Notes: a model not told the origin generated them from the letters alone. Shown: positions 26,636 through 36,779, counted from the first letter of the stretch. The stretch: DNA of 64,000 nt from Centipeda noxia ATCC 43541 (GCF_000160555.1 NZ_GG749279.1:408778-472777); one strand, 5' to 3'. Made by a program: numbers and translations.

Positions 26636-27933
26636 ATCGTGTCCTCCTGCCCATCAGCAACGCGAATCAAACTGCGTACCTCACGCACAACAGGGAGTGC
26701 TCTCAACGCTTCTGCTGCAGCAGATGCTGCCGCGTGCGTAACAACATGGGTCACAGCAACGATTTCCGCATCCCCGTCCTCGGTCCAGCGCGCCTGTATG
26801 ACAGACTTTAAGCTGACCTTTGCACGGCCGAAGGTTGTTGCAATCTCTCCGAGCACGCCAGGTTCATCCGCAACGACAAGACGAAGATAATAGGATGATC
26901 GCGTTTTCTCTACGGGACAGAGTTTCTTCCTCTCTCCGATTCTATACTTCATACGTCCCGTTGTTCCAGAGACAATATCCCGTACGACCTCGATGATGTC
27001 AGCAACAACGGCCGATGCTGTTGGAAGTGCCCCCGCCCCACGCCCGTAGAACATGGCATCACCGATCACATCTCCGCGAACAAAAACTGCATTGAAAACA
27101 CCGTTTACCGAAGCAAGCGGATGCATCTTCGGGAGGAATACCGGATGTACGCGAACATCAATACCGTCGTCCGTATTGCGCCCGACAGCAAGCAGTTTGA
27201 TCACATAGCCCAGATTGAGCCCGTATTCAATGTCATCCTCTGTAATATGCGAGATTCCCTCAACGGAAACATCCTCAAACTCAATAACCGTATCAAAAGC
27301 AAGCGAGGCAAGAATCGCCGCCTTTCGCGCAGCATCCAGTCCGTCTACATCCGCCGACGGATTCGCTTCGGCATAGCCCTTTTCCTGCGCACGACGCAAA
27401 ACAGCATCATAGCTGATATGCTTCTCCGTCATCTTCGTCAGCATATAGTTCGTCGTTCCGTTGATAACGCCCATAATCTCAGAAATTTTGTTCGCCGTAA
27501 GACATTCCTTCAGCGGTTTAATGATTGGAATGCCGCCGCCAACACTTGCTTCATAGAGGAAATCAACGGTATTTTCATTTGCAGCCGTATAGAGCTCGCT
27601 CAGATGCTGTGCGATGACATCCTTATTCGCCGTAACAACATGCTTTCCTGCGGCCATCGAACGCAGCATATAGTCCCGCGCCGGAGAAAGGCCGCCCATA
27701 ACCTCGACGACAATCGAAATCTCCTCATCGTCGAGAATTTCATCAAAATTATCTGTTAATAAAATCCCGTTCACTTCGGGTCGCTGTTTTTTAGCATCGC
27801 GTACGAGAATTTTTTTGATCTCAATATATGCGCCGGAACGTCCCGCAATTATGTCCGCATTCATGGACAGTGCCTGAATGACCCCCGAACCGACTGTTCC
27901 CGCTCCTAAAAGAGCAATCTTGATCGTATGCAC
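26632..27933 (-). CDS. hom: Homoserine dehydrogenase
   Basis: Reduces aspartate semialdehyde to homoserine. It has the Rossmann motif GAGTVGSGV, NGTTNYML, the SADVDGLDAARK catalytic segment and a C-terminal ACT domain (YYLRLVVADEPGVLGEI) for feedback control. The start is a GTG with GGGGG about ten bases upstream. It is the first gene of hom-thrB with its own promoter. Confidence 0.96.
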   Translation of the reverse strand: MHTIKIALLGAGTVGSGVIQALSMNADIIAGRSGAYIEIKKILVRDAKKQRPEVNGILLTDNFDEILDDEEISIVVEVMGGLSPARDYMLRSMAAGKHVVTANKDVIAQHLSELYTAANENTVDFLYEASVGGGIPIIKPLKECLTANKISEIMGVINGTTNYMLTKMTEKHISYDAVLRRAQEKGYAEANPSADVDGLDAARKAAILASLAFDTVIEFEDVSVEGISHITEDDIEYGLNLGYVIKLLAVGRNTDDGIDVRVHPVFLPKMHPLASVNGVFNAVFVRGDVIGDAMFYGRGAGALPTASAVVADIIEVVRDIVSGTTGRMKYRIGERKKLCPVEKTRSSYYLRLVVADEPGVLGEIATTFGRAKVSLKSVIQARWTEDGDAEIVAVTHVVTHAAASAAAEALRALPVVREVRSLIRVADGQEDTI

Positions 27934-27997
27934 AGAATCTCATCCCCCATTTTCAGCCTGTTCGAGCATCTCATGATATTTTTACCACATAATCAAA

Positions 27998-28026
27998 GTA
28001 TATCATAATACAAAAGATTTCATCAA
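27998..28026 (-). promoter_or_regulatory. Promoter of hom-thrB
   Basis: On the minus strand: TTGATG (28026-28021), a 17-base spacer and TATACT (28003-27998). Confidence 0.65.
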
Positions 28027-28042
28027 ACATAAAGGACAGACA

Positions 28043-28624
28043 TCAAATCTTGTTTTCCGTTCCGCGTATCAACCGATTGATATTCTCACGATGCCGCAGA
28101 ATAACAAGAGTAGAAGCAAGCATGGCAAAGAGGATATACTCCATCGGGTACCCAAAGGCCGCAGCAAGGATTGGTGTGAGAACAGCGGCCGTAACTGAGC
28201 CGAGAGAAACATACCGCGTCTTGTAGACAATGATCAGCCAAATTGCAAATACAAGGAAGGTAACATTCCCCATCAATATTGTCAAAACGCCGAGAGATGT
28301 GGCAACGCCCTTCCCGCCGTGAAAGCGAAGGAACAGTGAAAAACTGTGTCCAATAATGGCAAAAAGTCCGCCAATGACGGCTGCAATTGGGGTCCCCGGC
28401 AGCGAAAGGCCGAGCAAGACGCCTGCTTGCCCCTTGATGCAGTCCGCAATGAACACAGCAATCCCGGCTCCTTTCCCAAGTGTTCTCCATGCATTCGTCG
28501 CGCCAATATTGCGGCTCCCATGTGCGCGCAGATCTGTGTGCCAAAAGAGTCTGCCGAGAATCAACCCGCTTGGAATAGAGCCAATGATATAGGAAAAGAC
28601 AGCAACGAGAATATAATCCATCAT
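28043..28624 (-). CDS. plsY: Glycerol-3-phosphate acyltransferase PlsY
   Basis: A membrane acyltransferase that moves acyl groups from acyl-phosphate to glycerol 3-phosphate, the first step of phospholipid synthesis. The 193-residue protein has several hydrophobic helices and the conserved segments IGSIPSGLILGR, GSRNIGATN and FHGGKGVATSLG. Its start overlaps the der stop (ATGA), the der-plsY pairing common in Firmicutes. Confidence 0.95.
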   Translation of the reverse strand: MMDYILVAVFSYIIGSIPSGLILGRLFWHTDLRAHGSRNIGATNAWRTLGKGAGIAVFIADCIKGQAGVLLGLSLPGTPIAAVIGGLFAIIGHSFSLFLRFHGGKGVATSLGVLTILMGNVTFLVFAIWLIIVYKTRYVSLGSVTAAVLTPILAAAFGYPMEYILFAMLASTLVILRHRENINRLIRGTENKI

Positions 28625-29946
28625 TCCTCCTCCTTGCGCGCACGTACGATAAGACGAAGCGGCGTTCCCTCGAATCCGAAACTTTCACGCAGGCGATTTT
28701 CGAGAAAGCGCAGATACGAAAAATGCATCAATTCCGGATCATTCACAAAAATGACGAAGGTCGGCGGTATAATACTTACCTGCGTAACAAAAAGTATTTT
28801 GAGCTGCTTTCCTTTCTTTGTCGGCGGAGGATTGACGGAAACCGCATCACGAATCAGTTCATTGAGCACACTTGTCTTGATGCGCATCGACTGCTGTTCC
28901 GCAACATATTTCACCAGTTCCGTCACACGTTCGATGCGCTGCCCCGTAAGCGCCGAGGTATAGAGTATAGGTGCATATTGAAGAAATCCAAATTTATCAC
29001 GAAGTTCATCGGTAAACCGGAGCGTAGACTTATCATTCTTATCCGGAAAAATATCCCATTTATTTACAACAATAATGACACCCTTGCCAGATTCATGCAC
29101 ATAACCTGCAATCTTCGTATCCTGTTCCAAAATCCCTTCAGCTGCATTGATGACCATGAGTACCACGCCCGCACGATCAATCGCACGCAGGGAACGCATG
29201 ACACTGTAACGCTCAACGGGCAGAGTGATCTTCCCCTTGCGGCGCATGCCGGCAGTATCAATGAGGAGATACTTCACCCCGTCGCGTGTGAAGTGTGTGT
29301 CAATGGCGTCGCGTGTCGTTCCGGGAACATCACTGACGATGACGCGGTCTTCTCCCAGCAGACGATTTACCAGAGAGGATTTTCCGACATTCGGACGTCC
29401 AACTACGGCGATTGCGATCTCGTCCGATTCTGCATCTGCATCTGTCGCCCTTGGGAATGCCGCAGCGACCATATCCAGAAGGTCACCAAGATTCATGGCA
29501 TTCGACGCAGAAATTGGAATCGGATCGCCCAAGCCAAGTGCGTAAAAATCATAAATCAATGCCTCACGGTCAAAGCTATCAATCTTATTAACCGCAAGAA
29601 TCACCGGCTTTTGGGTTCGGCGCAAAATGCGCGCAACCTCCTCATCAGATGAGGTCAGCCCCGCACGTCCATCGACAAGAAAGAGGATGACATCTGCCTC
29701 CTCTATTGCAAGTTCTGCCTGACTGCGCATGGAACGGAGAATATGATCGCTCTCATCAAATTCAATGCCGCCCGTATCAATCATGATAAACTCATGGTTC
29801 AGCCATTCCGCATCCATATAGATACGGTCACGCGTCACACCTGGCATATCGTCAACAATGGAGATACGCTTCTTGCCAATTTGGTTAAACAGCGTTGACT
29901 TCCCCACATTGGGGCGTCCAACTACTGCTACAATAGGCTTGCTCAT
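28621..29946 (-). CDS. der: Ribosome biogenesis GTPase Der
   Basis: A double GTPase needed for 50S subunit assembly. There are two G domains: GRPNVGKSTLFN with DTGGIE and NKID, then GRPNVGKSSLVN with DTAGMRRKGK and NKWD. A C-terminal KH-like domain follows. AGGAG lies nine bases before the ATG, inside the 3' end of the DUF512 gene, which it overlaps by 62 bases. Confidence 0.97.
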   Translation of the reverse strand: MSKPIVAVVGRPNVGKSTLFNQIGKKRISIVDDMPGVTRDRIYMDAEWLNHEFIMIDTGGIEFDESDHILRSMRSQAELAIEEADVILFLVDGRAGLTSSDEEVARILRRTQKPVILAVNKIDSFDREALIYDFYALGLGDPIPISASNAMNLGDLLDMVAAAFPRATDADAESDEIAIAVVGRPNVGKSSLVNRLLGEDRVIVSDVPGTTRDAIDTHFTRDGVKYLLIDTAGMRRKGKITLPVERYSVMRSLRAIDRAGVVLMVINAAEGILEQDTKIAGYVHESGKGVIIVVNKWDIFPDKNDKSTLRFTDELRDKFGFLQYAPILYTSALTGQRIERVTELVKYVAEQQSMRIKTSVLNELIRDAVSVNPPPTKKGKQLKILFVTQVSIIPPTFVIFVNDPELMHFSYLRFLENRLRESFGFEGTPLRLIVRARKEEE

Positions 29947-31372
29947 CGAACGCAGCTCCTCTCATAGTCCCTGTGAATGCATTTCCGGCTGCAGGTTTCG
30001 TATAACCGGCATTACTTTGCCATGTATATCCTCCGCTGGCGCGTTCGCGATGATAATGCTCCCAATCTGTAATCGCCTCATAATAGTCGGCCCCAGTCGC
30101 AACCGGCTCGATACGGACATCAGGAAAGCTGCGGCGCATATCATCCAGCGTGACATCATCCAAAAAGACATCCTCTCCTTCACGCAAAGAGGATGCCGGG
30201 ATTAATATCCCCTCTATATTCTCATCCAGCATCTTCAATGAATGGATCATATCACGTCCCGTAAGAAGCCCCGATACATTGACAGTTGCCCCAAAATGAC
30301 GGTTTTCAATGGGCAGGACATGTATGCTCTGTGCCTCCGGATCAATCTCCCGTGCCAGTCGCTCTATCACAGGCGCAACTGCTGTCCCGCTCACAACAGC
30401 GAGTGATGATGTCCGTCCTTCTTTCGCACTCGGGGTGCTCACACGCGCCCATTCTTCGATGAAATTGCGCGTTAAACCTATACCGTTGTCCAACTGCGGA
30501 AACCCATCATACATTTCAGCAGGAGGAACTTCACGTCCTGCGAGAAAATAAAACTCATCTCCCAAATAGATAAAAGTACGTCCCTCCTCTGCACGAATCT
30601 GATGCTGCCAGCGTTCGACCTCATCAATCACGCACGCGGCCCCTTCACGATCGAACTGCACAAGAGGAAACGGATCACTGCGATGCTTGGTGAGCCCCAC
30701 GGGAACGATCGCAAGGGACAGCGCATGCGGCCGGCGCGCTACAATATCACGAATCGTTCGTTCCAGCTCTTCCCCATCATTCAGTCCGTGGCAGAGTACT
30801 ACCTGCGTATGGTAATCCGCTCCCGCTTCTTCCAGTTTTGTGAGTTGCCCAAGGATATCTGCCGCTCCTTTATATCGGAGCATTTCAGCACGCAGTACGG
30901 GATTCGTACACTGTACGGAAACGTAGAGCGGCGACAGGTGAAAGCTTTGGATGCGTGAAAAATCCGCCGGTCCCATATTCGTCAGTGTTACAAAATTTCC
31001 ATAGAGAAAGGAGAGCCGATAGTCGTCATCCTTGACAGAGAGACTATGTCGCATATTCGGGGCAATCATATCGACAAAACAAAAGCAACAGTGATTCGCA
31101 CATTCGCGAATCCCGTCAAAGACTGCGCGCTCAAACTCTACGCCAAAATCCTCATCATAATCCTTATCAAATTCGATGAGTTCCTGTTCCCCGTTCGTAT
31201 GCTCGACAAGGAGTTCGATTTCCTCGTCTGCCATCGCAAAACTAAAATCAATGATATCACGCAAGGGCATGTTGTTTACAGAGAGGATCTTATCCCCCGG
31301 CACAAGCTCCAATTCCTCGGCAATACTGTTCTCTATAACACGCAATATAACGCCCGGATATAACTTCGCCAT
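29885..31372 (-). CDS. PDZ/DUF512 family iron-sulfur protein
   Basis: A 495-residue protein with an N-terminal PDZ-like domain (GDKILSVNNMPL), then a cysteine cluster CANHCCFCF typical of radical-SAM-like DUF512 proteins, and the DUF512 body (VSGLLTGRDM near the C-terminal end). It is usually found next to der in Firmicutes; the function is unknown. The last 40 or so residues, a Gly/Ser/Thr-rich tail, run 62 bases into der and look like an extension beyond the conserved body. Its ribosome binding site can pair with the rpsA terminator (see findings). There is no room for a normal promoter, so it probably depends on readthrough. Confidence 0.87.
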   Translation of the reverse strand: MAKLYPGVILRVIENSIAEELELVPGDKILSVNNMPLRDIIDFSFAMADEEIELLVEHTNGEQELIEFDKDYDEDFGVEFERAVFDGIRECANHCCFCFVDMIAPNMRHSLSVKDDDYRLSFLYGNFVTLTNMGPADFSRIQSFHLSPLYVSVQCTNPVLRAEMLRYKGAADILGQLTKLEEAGADYHTQVVLCHGLNDGEELERTIRDIVARRPHALSLAIVPVGLTKHRSDPFPLVQFDREGAACVIDEVERWQHQIRAEEGRTFIYLGDEFYFLAGREVPPAEMYDGFPQLDNGIGLTRNFIEEWARVSTPSAKEGRTSSLAVVSGTAVAPVIERLAREIDPEAQSIHVLPIENRHFGATVNVSGLLTGRDMIHSLKMLDENIEGILIPASSLREGEDVFLDDVTLDDMRRSFPDVRIEPVATGADYYEAITDWEHYHRERASGGYTWQSNAGYTKPAAGNAFTGTMRGAAFDEQAYCSSSWTPQCGEVNAV

Positions 31373-31374
31373 AT

Positions 31375-31404
31375 GTCACTCCTTTCTCACGAAAAAGGAG
31401 TGAC
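31375..31404 (-). promoter_or_regulatory. Hairpin sequestering the DUF512 gene ribosome binding site
   Basis: Perfect 11-base inverted repeats at 31375-31385 and 31394-31404 with an 8-base loop. One arm contains the AAAGGAG site of the downstream gene. The other arm is also the 3' arm of the rpsA terminator, so the two hairpins exclude each other. Confidence 0.6.
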
Positions 31405-31419
31405 GTTGCATCACTCCTT
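31392..31419 (-). terminator. Terminator of ispH-rpsA
   Basis: A 9-bp stem (31395-31403 with 31411-31419) with a 7-base loop and a U5 tract on the minus strand. Confidence 0.88.
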
Positions 31420-31450
31420 CATTATCGTATGAAATTATTCGCAATCCGAC

Positions 31451-32620
31451 TTACTTCAGCCAATCGAGATGCGCTTCGACCTGACCTTCCGTGTTCTCGC
31501 TTGCTTCTGCCTTTTCTGCCTGGCTCTCATCCACATATTTCTTAACATCCGCAGCATCTGCATCGCGCTTTGCCTTGGTGATCGAAAGTGAAATACGCTT
31601 ACGTTTTGTATCGATGCGGAGTACTTTAACCAGTACAACATCACCTGTATGAACAGCCTCATCTGCACGCTCAATACGCTTTTCAGCAAGCTCGCCCATC
31701 GGAATAAGCCCATCGAATCCCGGTTCGATCTCCATGAACGCACCAAAGTCCGTCAGCTTGATAATCTTTCCTTCAATGAAGTCACCTTCTGCGTACTGCG
31801 CTGCCTTCTCGACCCACGGATCCGGAAGAGTATCTTTCACCGAAAGAGAAATACGCTTTGCTTCGCGGTCTACACTCTTAACATAGACATCAAGTTCCTG
31901 ACCGACCTCGAGCACCTCTGAAGGATGCTTCACACGATGCCACGCAAGATCCGAGATATGAGCAAGTCCATCTACACCGCCAATGTCGATAAACGCACCG
32001 TAGTCGACAAGACGCTTAACCGTACCGCGTACAACCTGCTCCGGCTCAATAGCCGAGAACACAGCCTCTTCCTTTTCTGCTCGGTCACGCTCGAGAAGTT
32101 TCCGACGTGAAAGAACAAGGCGACGCTTCTGTACATCAACCTCGATGATCTCCGCTTCAACCGTCTGATCAACATAAACAGATAGATCCTTGACGAAGTG
32201 CAGTTCCATCTGGGATGCCGGAATGAATCCTCGTAGCCCCATAACGTATGCGACAAGACCGCCCTTGACTTCTTTCGCGATCTTCGCCTCAACTGTATCG
32301 CCATTTGCCTGAATCACTTCGATATCCTTCCAAGCCGCCATCTTATCGGCCTCAACCTTGGACAGGCTACCGCCATTATCTCCACCAAGCGACTTGATGT
32401 AAACATCAATCTCGTCGCCGACTTTCACAACATCGCGTGCATCATCCGGCGCAGGAACGGCAAGATCCCTCTTAGAGACAGGAATTTCCTGTTTGTATCC
32501 GATATCAACGTATGCTTCATCGCGGGATACCTGAACGACTACCCCTTTGACGACCGTACGCTCTTGGATATCGGGCATATCCTCCTGTTCCAAAAGTTCT
32601 TTCATGCTCTGCTCTGACAC
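31451..32620 (-). CDS. rpsA: 30S ribosomal protein S1 (four-domain type)
   Basis: An RNA-binding protein with four S1 repeats, each starting with a segment such as GTVKRLVDYGAFIDIGGVDG or GKIIKLTDFGAFMEI. At 389 residues it is the shorter Firmicute-type S1, with an acidic C-terminus. The GTG start has AAGGAGG ten bases upstream, located within the last codons of ispH, giving a 19-base overlap. The ispH-rpsA order is typical for Clostridia-like bacteria. Confidence 0.94.
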   Translation of the reverse strand: MSEQSMKELLEQEDMPDIQERTVVKGVVVQVSRDEAYVDIGYKQEIPVSKRDLAVPAPDDARDVVKVGDEIDVYIKSLGGDNGGSLSKVEADKMAAWKDIEVIQANGDTVEAKIAKEVKGGLVAYVMGLRGFIPASQMELHFVKDLSVYVDQTVEAEIIEVDVQKRRLVLSRRKLLERDRAEKEEAVFSAIEPEQVVRGTVKRLVDYGAFIDIGGVDGLAHISDLAWHRVKHPSEVLEVGQELDVYVKSVDREAKRISLSVKDTLPDPWVEKAAQYAEGDFIEGKIIKLTDFGAFMEIEPGFDGLIPMGELAEKRIERADEAVHTGDVVLVKVLRIDTKRKRISLSITKAKRDADAADVKKYVDESQAEKAEASENTEGQVEAHLDWLK

Positions 32621-33432
32621 TGTTTATAAACCTCCTTGATAATCCAGTCCGGTGTAGAAGCTCCGGCTGTAATACCAATTTTATTAACATTATTCATCCA
32701 TTCGTCTTGTAGCTCAGCTACAGTCTCAATGTGATATGTTCTGCACTTAGTGGCGCATAGTTGGGCAAGCCGCGTCGTATTGGCACTGTTCTTTCCGCCG
32801 ACGACAAGCATCATGTCCACCTTTTCGGCAAGCTCCAAAGCTGCCGTTTGGCGCATGTCTGTCGCCGTACAAATCGTACGCAGAATTTTGATGTCACGCG
32901 ATTTTTCCAAAAGACATGACACAATACTCCGAAAGCGATCACTTGAAAAAGTTGTCTGACAAACGACCCCGAGCTTTCCGCATTTCGGCAGCGCATCTGC
33001 CTCCTCCTCGGTCTCGATAATACGTGCGCCATGCTGGGTCCATTCGAAAATACTCTTGACTTCCGGATGTTCCTTCTCTCCAACAATAACGACAGTATAT
33101 CCTTCCTCGGACAGCAGTTTTGCCGAGAGCTGTGCTTTTTTGACATGCGGACAGGTTGCATCCACCAGTTCTAAACCGCGTGACTCTGCCTCCTCATACA
33201 CCTTTGGCCCCACTCCATGCGAGCGGATGATGACAAGACCATCCTCCATCTCCCCGAGTGAAGCAACAGTCCCAACGCCTTCATTTTTTAGACGCTCAAC
33301 CATCTGCGGATTATGAATGATCGGACCAAGCGTACTGGAAGTACCATCTGGAGAGGCATTCTCTCTGGCGATCTCAATAGCGCGCTTCACACCATAACAG
33401 AATCCCAGATATTCAGCTAAAATAACCTCCAT
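32602..33432 (-). CDS. ispH: 4-hydroxy-3-methylbut-2-enyl diphosphate reductase
   Basis: The last enzyme of the MEP isoprenoid pathway, making IPP and DMAPP. Three cluster cysteines are seen in GFCYGVKRA, DATCPHVKKAQ and TICTATDMRQ, with GGKNSANTTRL near the end. The start at 33432 gives the usual N-terminus MEVILAEYLGFCYG; the open frame upstream to 33492 is not conserved and covers leader sequence. Confidence 0.95.
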   Translation of the reverse strand: MEVILAEYLGFCYGVKRAIEIARENASPDGTSSTLGPIIHNPQMVERLKNEGVGTVASLGEMEDGLVIIRSHGVGPKVYEEAESRGLELVDATCPHVKKAQLSAKLLSEEGYTVVIVGEKEHPEVKSIFEWTQHGARIIETEEEADALPKCGKLGVVCQTTFSSDRFRSIVSCLLEKSRDIKILRTICTATDMRQTAALELAEKVDMMLVVGGKNSANTTRLAQLCATKCRTYHIETVAELQDEWMNNVNKIGITAGASTPDWIIKEVYKQCQSRA

Positions 33433-33506
33433 AGACCTCACCAGAAGCGTGTAACGATTCTCGGCACCTACACGCAGACAACCCCTATCCACACAATCTG
33501 CCTAAC

Positions 33507-33535
33507 AGTATAACACGCCTGCTTCGCACGCGCAA
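33507..33535 (-). promoter_or_regulatory. Promoter of ispH-rpsA
   Basis: On the minus strand: TTGCGC (33535-33530), a 17-base spacer and TATACT (33512-33507). It sits between guaA and ispH. Confidence 0.6.
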
Positions 33536-33558
33536 ATAAAATTTATTTTTTTTCTGCA

Positions 33559-35115
33559 CTATTCGAGTTCGATCGTCCCGGGCGGCTTGCTTGTGCAGTC
33601 GTAAAGTACGCGATTGACTCCCCGAACTTCATTGACAATGCGGGTGGTGACCTTTGATAAGATCTCCCATGAGAGCTGCGCTGCCTCTGCCGTCATAAAA
33701 TCGCTGGTCTCGACCGCACGTAGGACAACCGCGTAGTCATATGTGCGTCCATCGCCCATGACGCCGACGGAGCGCATATTCGTGAGCGCGGCAAAATACT
33801 GGCCGAGATTCTTCTGTATTCCAGCATTTGAAATCTCCTCGCGGTAGATAGCATCCGCTTCCTGCACGATACGTATCTTCTCCGGCGTAACTTCACCAAT
33901 GATACGGATGCCGAGACCGGGCCCAGGGAAGGGTTGACGTTCGACAAGATGATCCGGGATGCCGAGTTCACGCCCTGCCGCACGAACTTCATCTTTGAAA
34001 AGCAAGCGAAGCGGCTCGACAATCTCTTTGAAGTCTACATGATCTGGAAGGCCTCCGACATTGTGGTGCGACTTGATAACGGCAGATTTGCCGAGCCCGC
34101 TCTCAATGACGTCGGGATAGATCGTCCCCTGTACAAGAAAGTCAACGGCACCGATCTCACGCGCCGCTTCCTCGAAGACACGAATAAATTCCTCTCCAAT
34201 GATCTTTCGTTTCTGTTCCGGCTCTGTTATGCCCCTCAGTTTTTCATAGAAACGGTCCTGCGCATTGATACGGATGAAATTGACATCATAGACACCCGAA
34301 CTGCCAAAGACCGCCTCGACCTCATCCCCCTCGTTTTTGCGCAGGAGTCCATGGTCCACAAAGACGCAGGTGAGCTGACTTCCGATCGCCTTAGAGAGCA
34401 GAACTGCCGCAACAGAGGAATCGACACCGCCTGAGAGCGCACAGAGCGCACGTCCCGAGCCGATTTTTTCGCGCAATTCCTCCACAGTCTTTTGAACAAA
34501 AGACTCCATACGCCACGTACCGGTACATCTACAGATACCATAAACGAAGTTTCGCAGAATCTCCGTACCGTTTTCCGTATGCATGACCTCGGGGTGAAAT
34601 TGTACAGCGTAGAGACTTTTAGCAGGATTCTCCATAGCGGCAATCGGGCAGACCGACGTGGTTGCCGTTGTATGGAACCCGGCAGGAAGTCGGCTGATAT
34701 AATCCGTATGACTCATCCAGCAGATATTTTTTGCAGGGATTCCCGTAAACAAAAGAGAGGACGGATCTATCATATCCACTTCGGTTCTGCCGTATTCGCT
34801 GATTGGCGCGGTCTCGACATGACCGCCGCATAGATGAGCCATGAGCTGCGCCCCGTAACAAATACCGAGCACAGGAACGCCAAGAGAAAAAAGTTCCTTT
34901 GGAGCCGTCACTGCCCCTTCCCCATAGACGCTGTTCGGCCCGCCAGTCAAAATGATCCCGCGCGGTGCGAGCCCGCGTATGTGTTCTAAGGAAATTGTAT
35001 GAGGATATACTTCACAGTAGACGTGATTCTCTCGCACACGGCGTGCAATGAGCTGATTGTATTGTCCTCCGAAGTCGAGTACTAAAATCATCTCTGCAGC
35101 ATCGGATCTATTCAT
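33559..35115 (-). CDS. guaA: GMP synthase (glutamine-hydrolysing)
   Basis: Converts XMP to GMP using glutamine. The class I amidotransferase domain has the nucleophile in GICYGAQ and the His in QFHPEV. The ATP pyrophosphatase domain has the loop [12 protein letters not shown], and the dimerisation domain ends [11 protein letters not shown]. It has 518 residues. It follows recX after about 20 bases; no purine riboswitch is visible upstream. Confidence 0.97.
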   Translation of the reverse strand: MNRSDAAEMILVLDFGGQYNQLIARRVRENHVYCEVYPHTISLEHIRGLAPRGIILTGGPNSVYGEGAVTAPKELFSLGVPVLGICYGAQLMAHLCGGHVETAPISEYGRTEVDMIDPSSLLFTGIPAKNICWMSHTDYISRLPAGFHTTATTSVCPIAAMENPAKSLYAVQFHPEVMHTENGTEILRNFVYGICRCTGTWRMESFVQKTVEELREKIGSGRALCALSGGVDSSVAAVLLSKAIGSQLTCVFVDHGLLRKNEGDEVEAVFGSSGVYDVNFIRINAQDRFYEKLRGITEPEQKRKIIGEEFIRVFEEAAREIGAVDFLVQGTIYPDVIESGLGKSAVIKSHHNVGGLPDHVDFKEIVEPLRLLFKDEVRAAGRELGIPDHLVERQPFPGPGLGIRIIGEVTPEKIRIVQEADAIYREEISNAGIQKNLGQYFAALTNMRSVGVMGDGRTYDYAVVLRAVETSDFMTAEAAQLSWEILSKVTTRIVNEVRGVNRVLYDCTSKPPGTIELE

Positions 35116-35136
35116 AGTGGAAGTACCTCTCTCGTA

Positions 35137-35628
35137 TTATGCTTCTGCAGTTTCCGTAAAATGCCGGACGGCACTGTGTGACACATCGATCGAAAATCCT
35201 TTTTGATAAAGGTTCGCCATCATCTTCTGGGCAGTGTCCGTCGGTTTATGCTTCATTGCAAGGATACGTTCTGCCACTTCGACCTCCCGCTCAAAGGTAT
35301 CATGGGGGACCACACTCCACACCAGATCATGATCAAACCCTCTCTGTATCAGTTTGGCACATATCTGGCGAACAGAACTGCGGCGCTCATTGTAAAGGTA
35401 CATAAACTGCTCGGCGCAAAGCTCTGCATCGTTAAGATATCGATGTTCAACGAGCCGTGCAATCGCGGCATCAATCTCTTCGCCAGAGAAGCCCTTGCGT
35501 TCGAGCTTCTCACGCAGCTTTTTCTCGCTGTGTGCCTGCCGTGCAAGATAGTCAACAGCGGTCGCAAGCGCTGTTTTTACAGCAGTCTTCGCTTTCCGTT
35601 TGCACGGCATATTCTCTTCTAAACTCAT
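35137..35628 (-). CDS. recX: Regulatory protein RecX
   Basis: A modulator of RecA filaments. The 163-residue, basic, helical protein shows [16 protein letters not shown] and [18 protein letters not shown], the RecX helical repeats. Its start overlaps the recA stop by four bases, the standard recA-recX arrangement. Confidence 0.92.
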   Translation of the reverse strand: MSLEENMPCKRKAKTAVKTALATAVDYLARQAHSEKKLREKLERKGFSGEEIDAAIARLVEHRYLNDAELCAEQFMYLYNERRSSVRQICAKLIQRGFDHDLVWSVVPHDTFEREVEVAERILAMKHKPTDTAQKMMANLYQKGFSIDVSHSAVRHFTETAEA

Positions 35629-36674
35629 TCAGGCACACCCGCCGAATTCTCCTGAGCGGCGGATTCCGGCTTTGCCAAGAGTTTCCCTCGGATCTTTTCT
35701 TCAATCTCTGCAATGATATCGGGGTTCCCTTCTAAAGTAATTTTGGCATTTTCCTTTCCCTGACCAAGGCGCGTACCGTTATACGAGTACCATGCACCAC
35801 TCTTCTCCACGATATCTAGGTCAACTCCCATATCGATGATACTGCCGAGACGGGAAACACCCTCTCCGTACATAATATCAAACTCTGCCGTTTTAAAGGG
35901 TGGTGCGACCTTATTCTTAACGATCTTGGCCCGCGTACGATTACCAAGAGATTCGGTTCCCTGTTTAATAGAATCCGCACGACGTACGTCAATACGCACA
36001 GACGCATAGAATTTTAATGCGCGTCCACCCGTCGTCGTCTCTGGATTACCGTAGGTCACACCAATCTTCTCACGCAGCTGATTGATAAAGACGGCAACCG
36101 TGCGTGTCTTGCTGATAATACCTGTGAGTTTTCGCATCGCTTGACTCATAAGCCGCGCTTGAAGTCCAACATGCGAAGAGCCCATATCCTCATCAATTTC
36201 TGATTTCGGTACGAGCGCCGCAACCGAATCCACAACGATGATATCGATCGCGCCGCTGCGTACCAGTGCATCCACGATCTCAAGCGCCTGCTCTCCCGTA
36301 TCCGGCTGGGAGATAAGAAGATCCTCGATATTCACCCCCAGCTTTCGTGCATATTCGGGATCAAGAGCGTGCTCCGCATCGATAAATGCGGCAATTCCGC
36401 CGGCTTTTTGTGCTTCAGCGATCATGTGGAGCGTAACTGTTGTCTTACCCGAGGACTCCGGCCCGTACACTTCAATAATTCGCCCACGGGGAATTCCACC
36501 AACGCCCAGCGCTATGTCAAGGGGAAGAATACCGGTCGAGATGACTTCGATATTCATATTTGCCTTGGCCTCTCCGAGACGCATAATAGACCCTTTTCCA
36601 TGTGTTTTCTCAATCTGCTTAAGTGCATTCTCGAGAGCTTCTTCACGCGCTGTTCTCTTATCTTTCTCTGCCAT
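35625..36674 (-). CDS. recA: Recombinase RecA
   Basis: A strand-exchange ATPase of homologous recombination and SOS signalling. It has the Walker A motif GPESSGKTT, the IDAEHALDP segment, [10 protein letters not shown] and [19 protein letters not shown]. It is 349 residues long with an Ala/Glu-rich C-terminus. A strong promoter lies 40 bases upstream, but no GAAC-N4-GTTC-type DinR/LexA box is visible. Confidence 0.98.
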   Translation of the reverse strand: MAEKDKRTAREEALENALKQIEKTHGKGSIMRLGEAKANMNIEVISTGILPLDIALGVGGIPRGRIIEVYGPESSGKTTVTLHMIAEAQKAGGIAAFIDAEHALDPEYARKLGVNIEDLLISQPDTGEQALEIVDALVRSGAIDIIVVDSVAALVPKSEIDEDMGSSHVGLQARLMSQAMRKLTGIISKTRTVAVFINQLREKIGVTYGNPETTTGGRALKFYASVRIDVRRADSIKQGTESLGNRTRAKIVKNKVAPPFKTAEFDIMYGEGVSRLGSIIDMGVDLDIVEKSGAWYSYNGTRLGQGKENAKITLEGNPDIIAEIEEKIRGKLLAKPESAAQENSAGVPE

Positions 36675-36711
36675 ATTATCCGCTCCTTCACAGTCTTTTA
36701 TTTTCTTTTCA

Positions 36712-36741
36712 ATTATACGAAAATCCCCACTCTTTTGTCAA
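36712..36741 (-). promoter_or_regulatory. Promoter of recA-recX-guaA, overlapping a hairpin
   Basis: On the minus strand: TTGACA (36741-36736), an 18-base spacer and TATAAT (36717-36712). An inverted repeat AAATCCCC/GGGGATTT (arms near 36721-36728 and 36752-36759) spans the -35 box and may be the weak terminator of yqeY. Confidence 0.8.
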
Positions 36742-36779
36742 AGGAATACGCGGGGATTTCTGACAGTCGGGAGAATATA

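Noticed and set aside
33536..33558. AT hairpin after guaA
   Set aside because: A short A/T-only palindrome without a GC stem; unlikely to end transcription.
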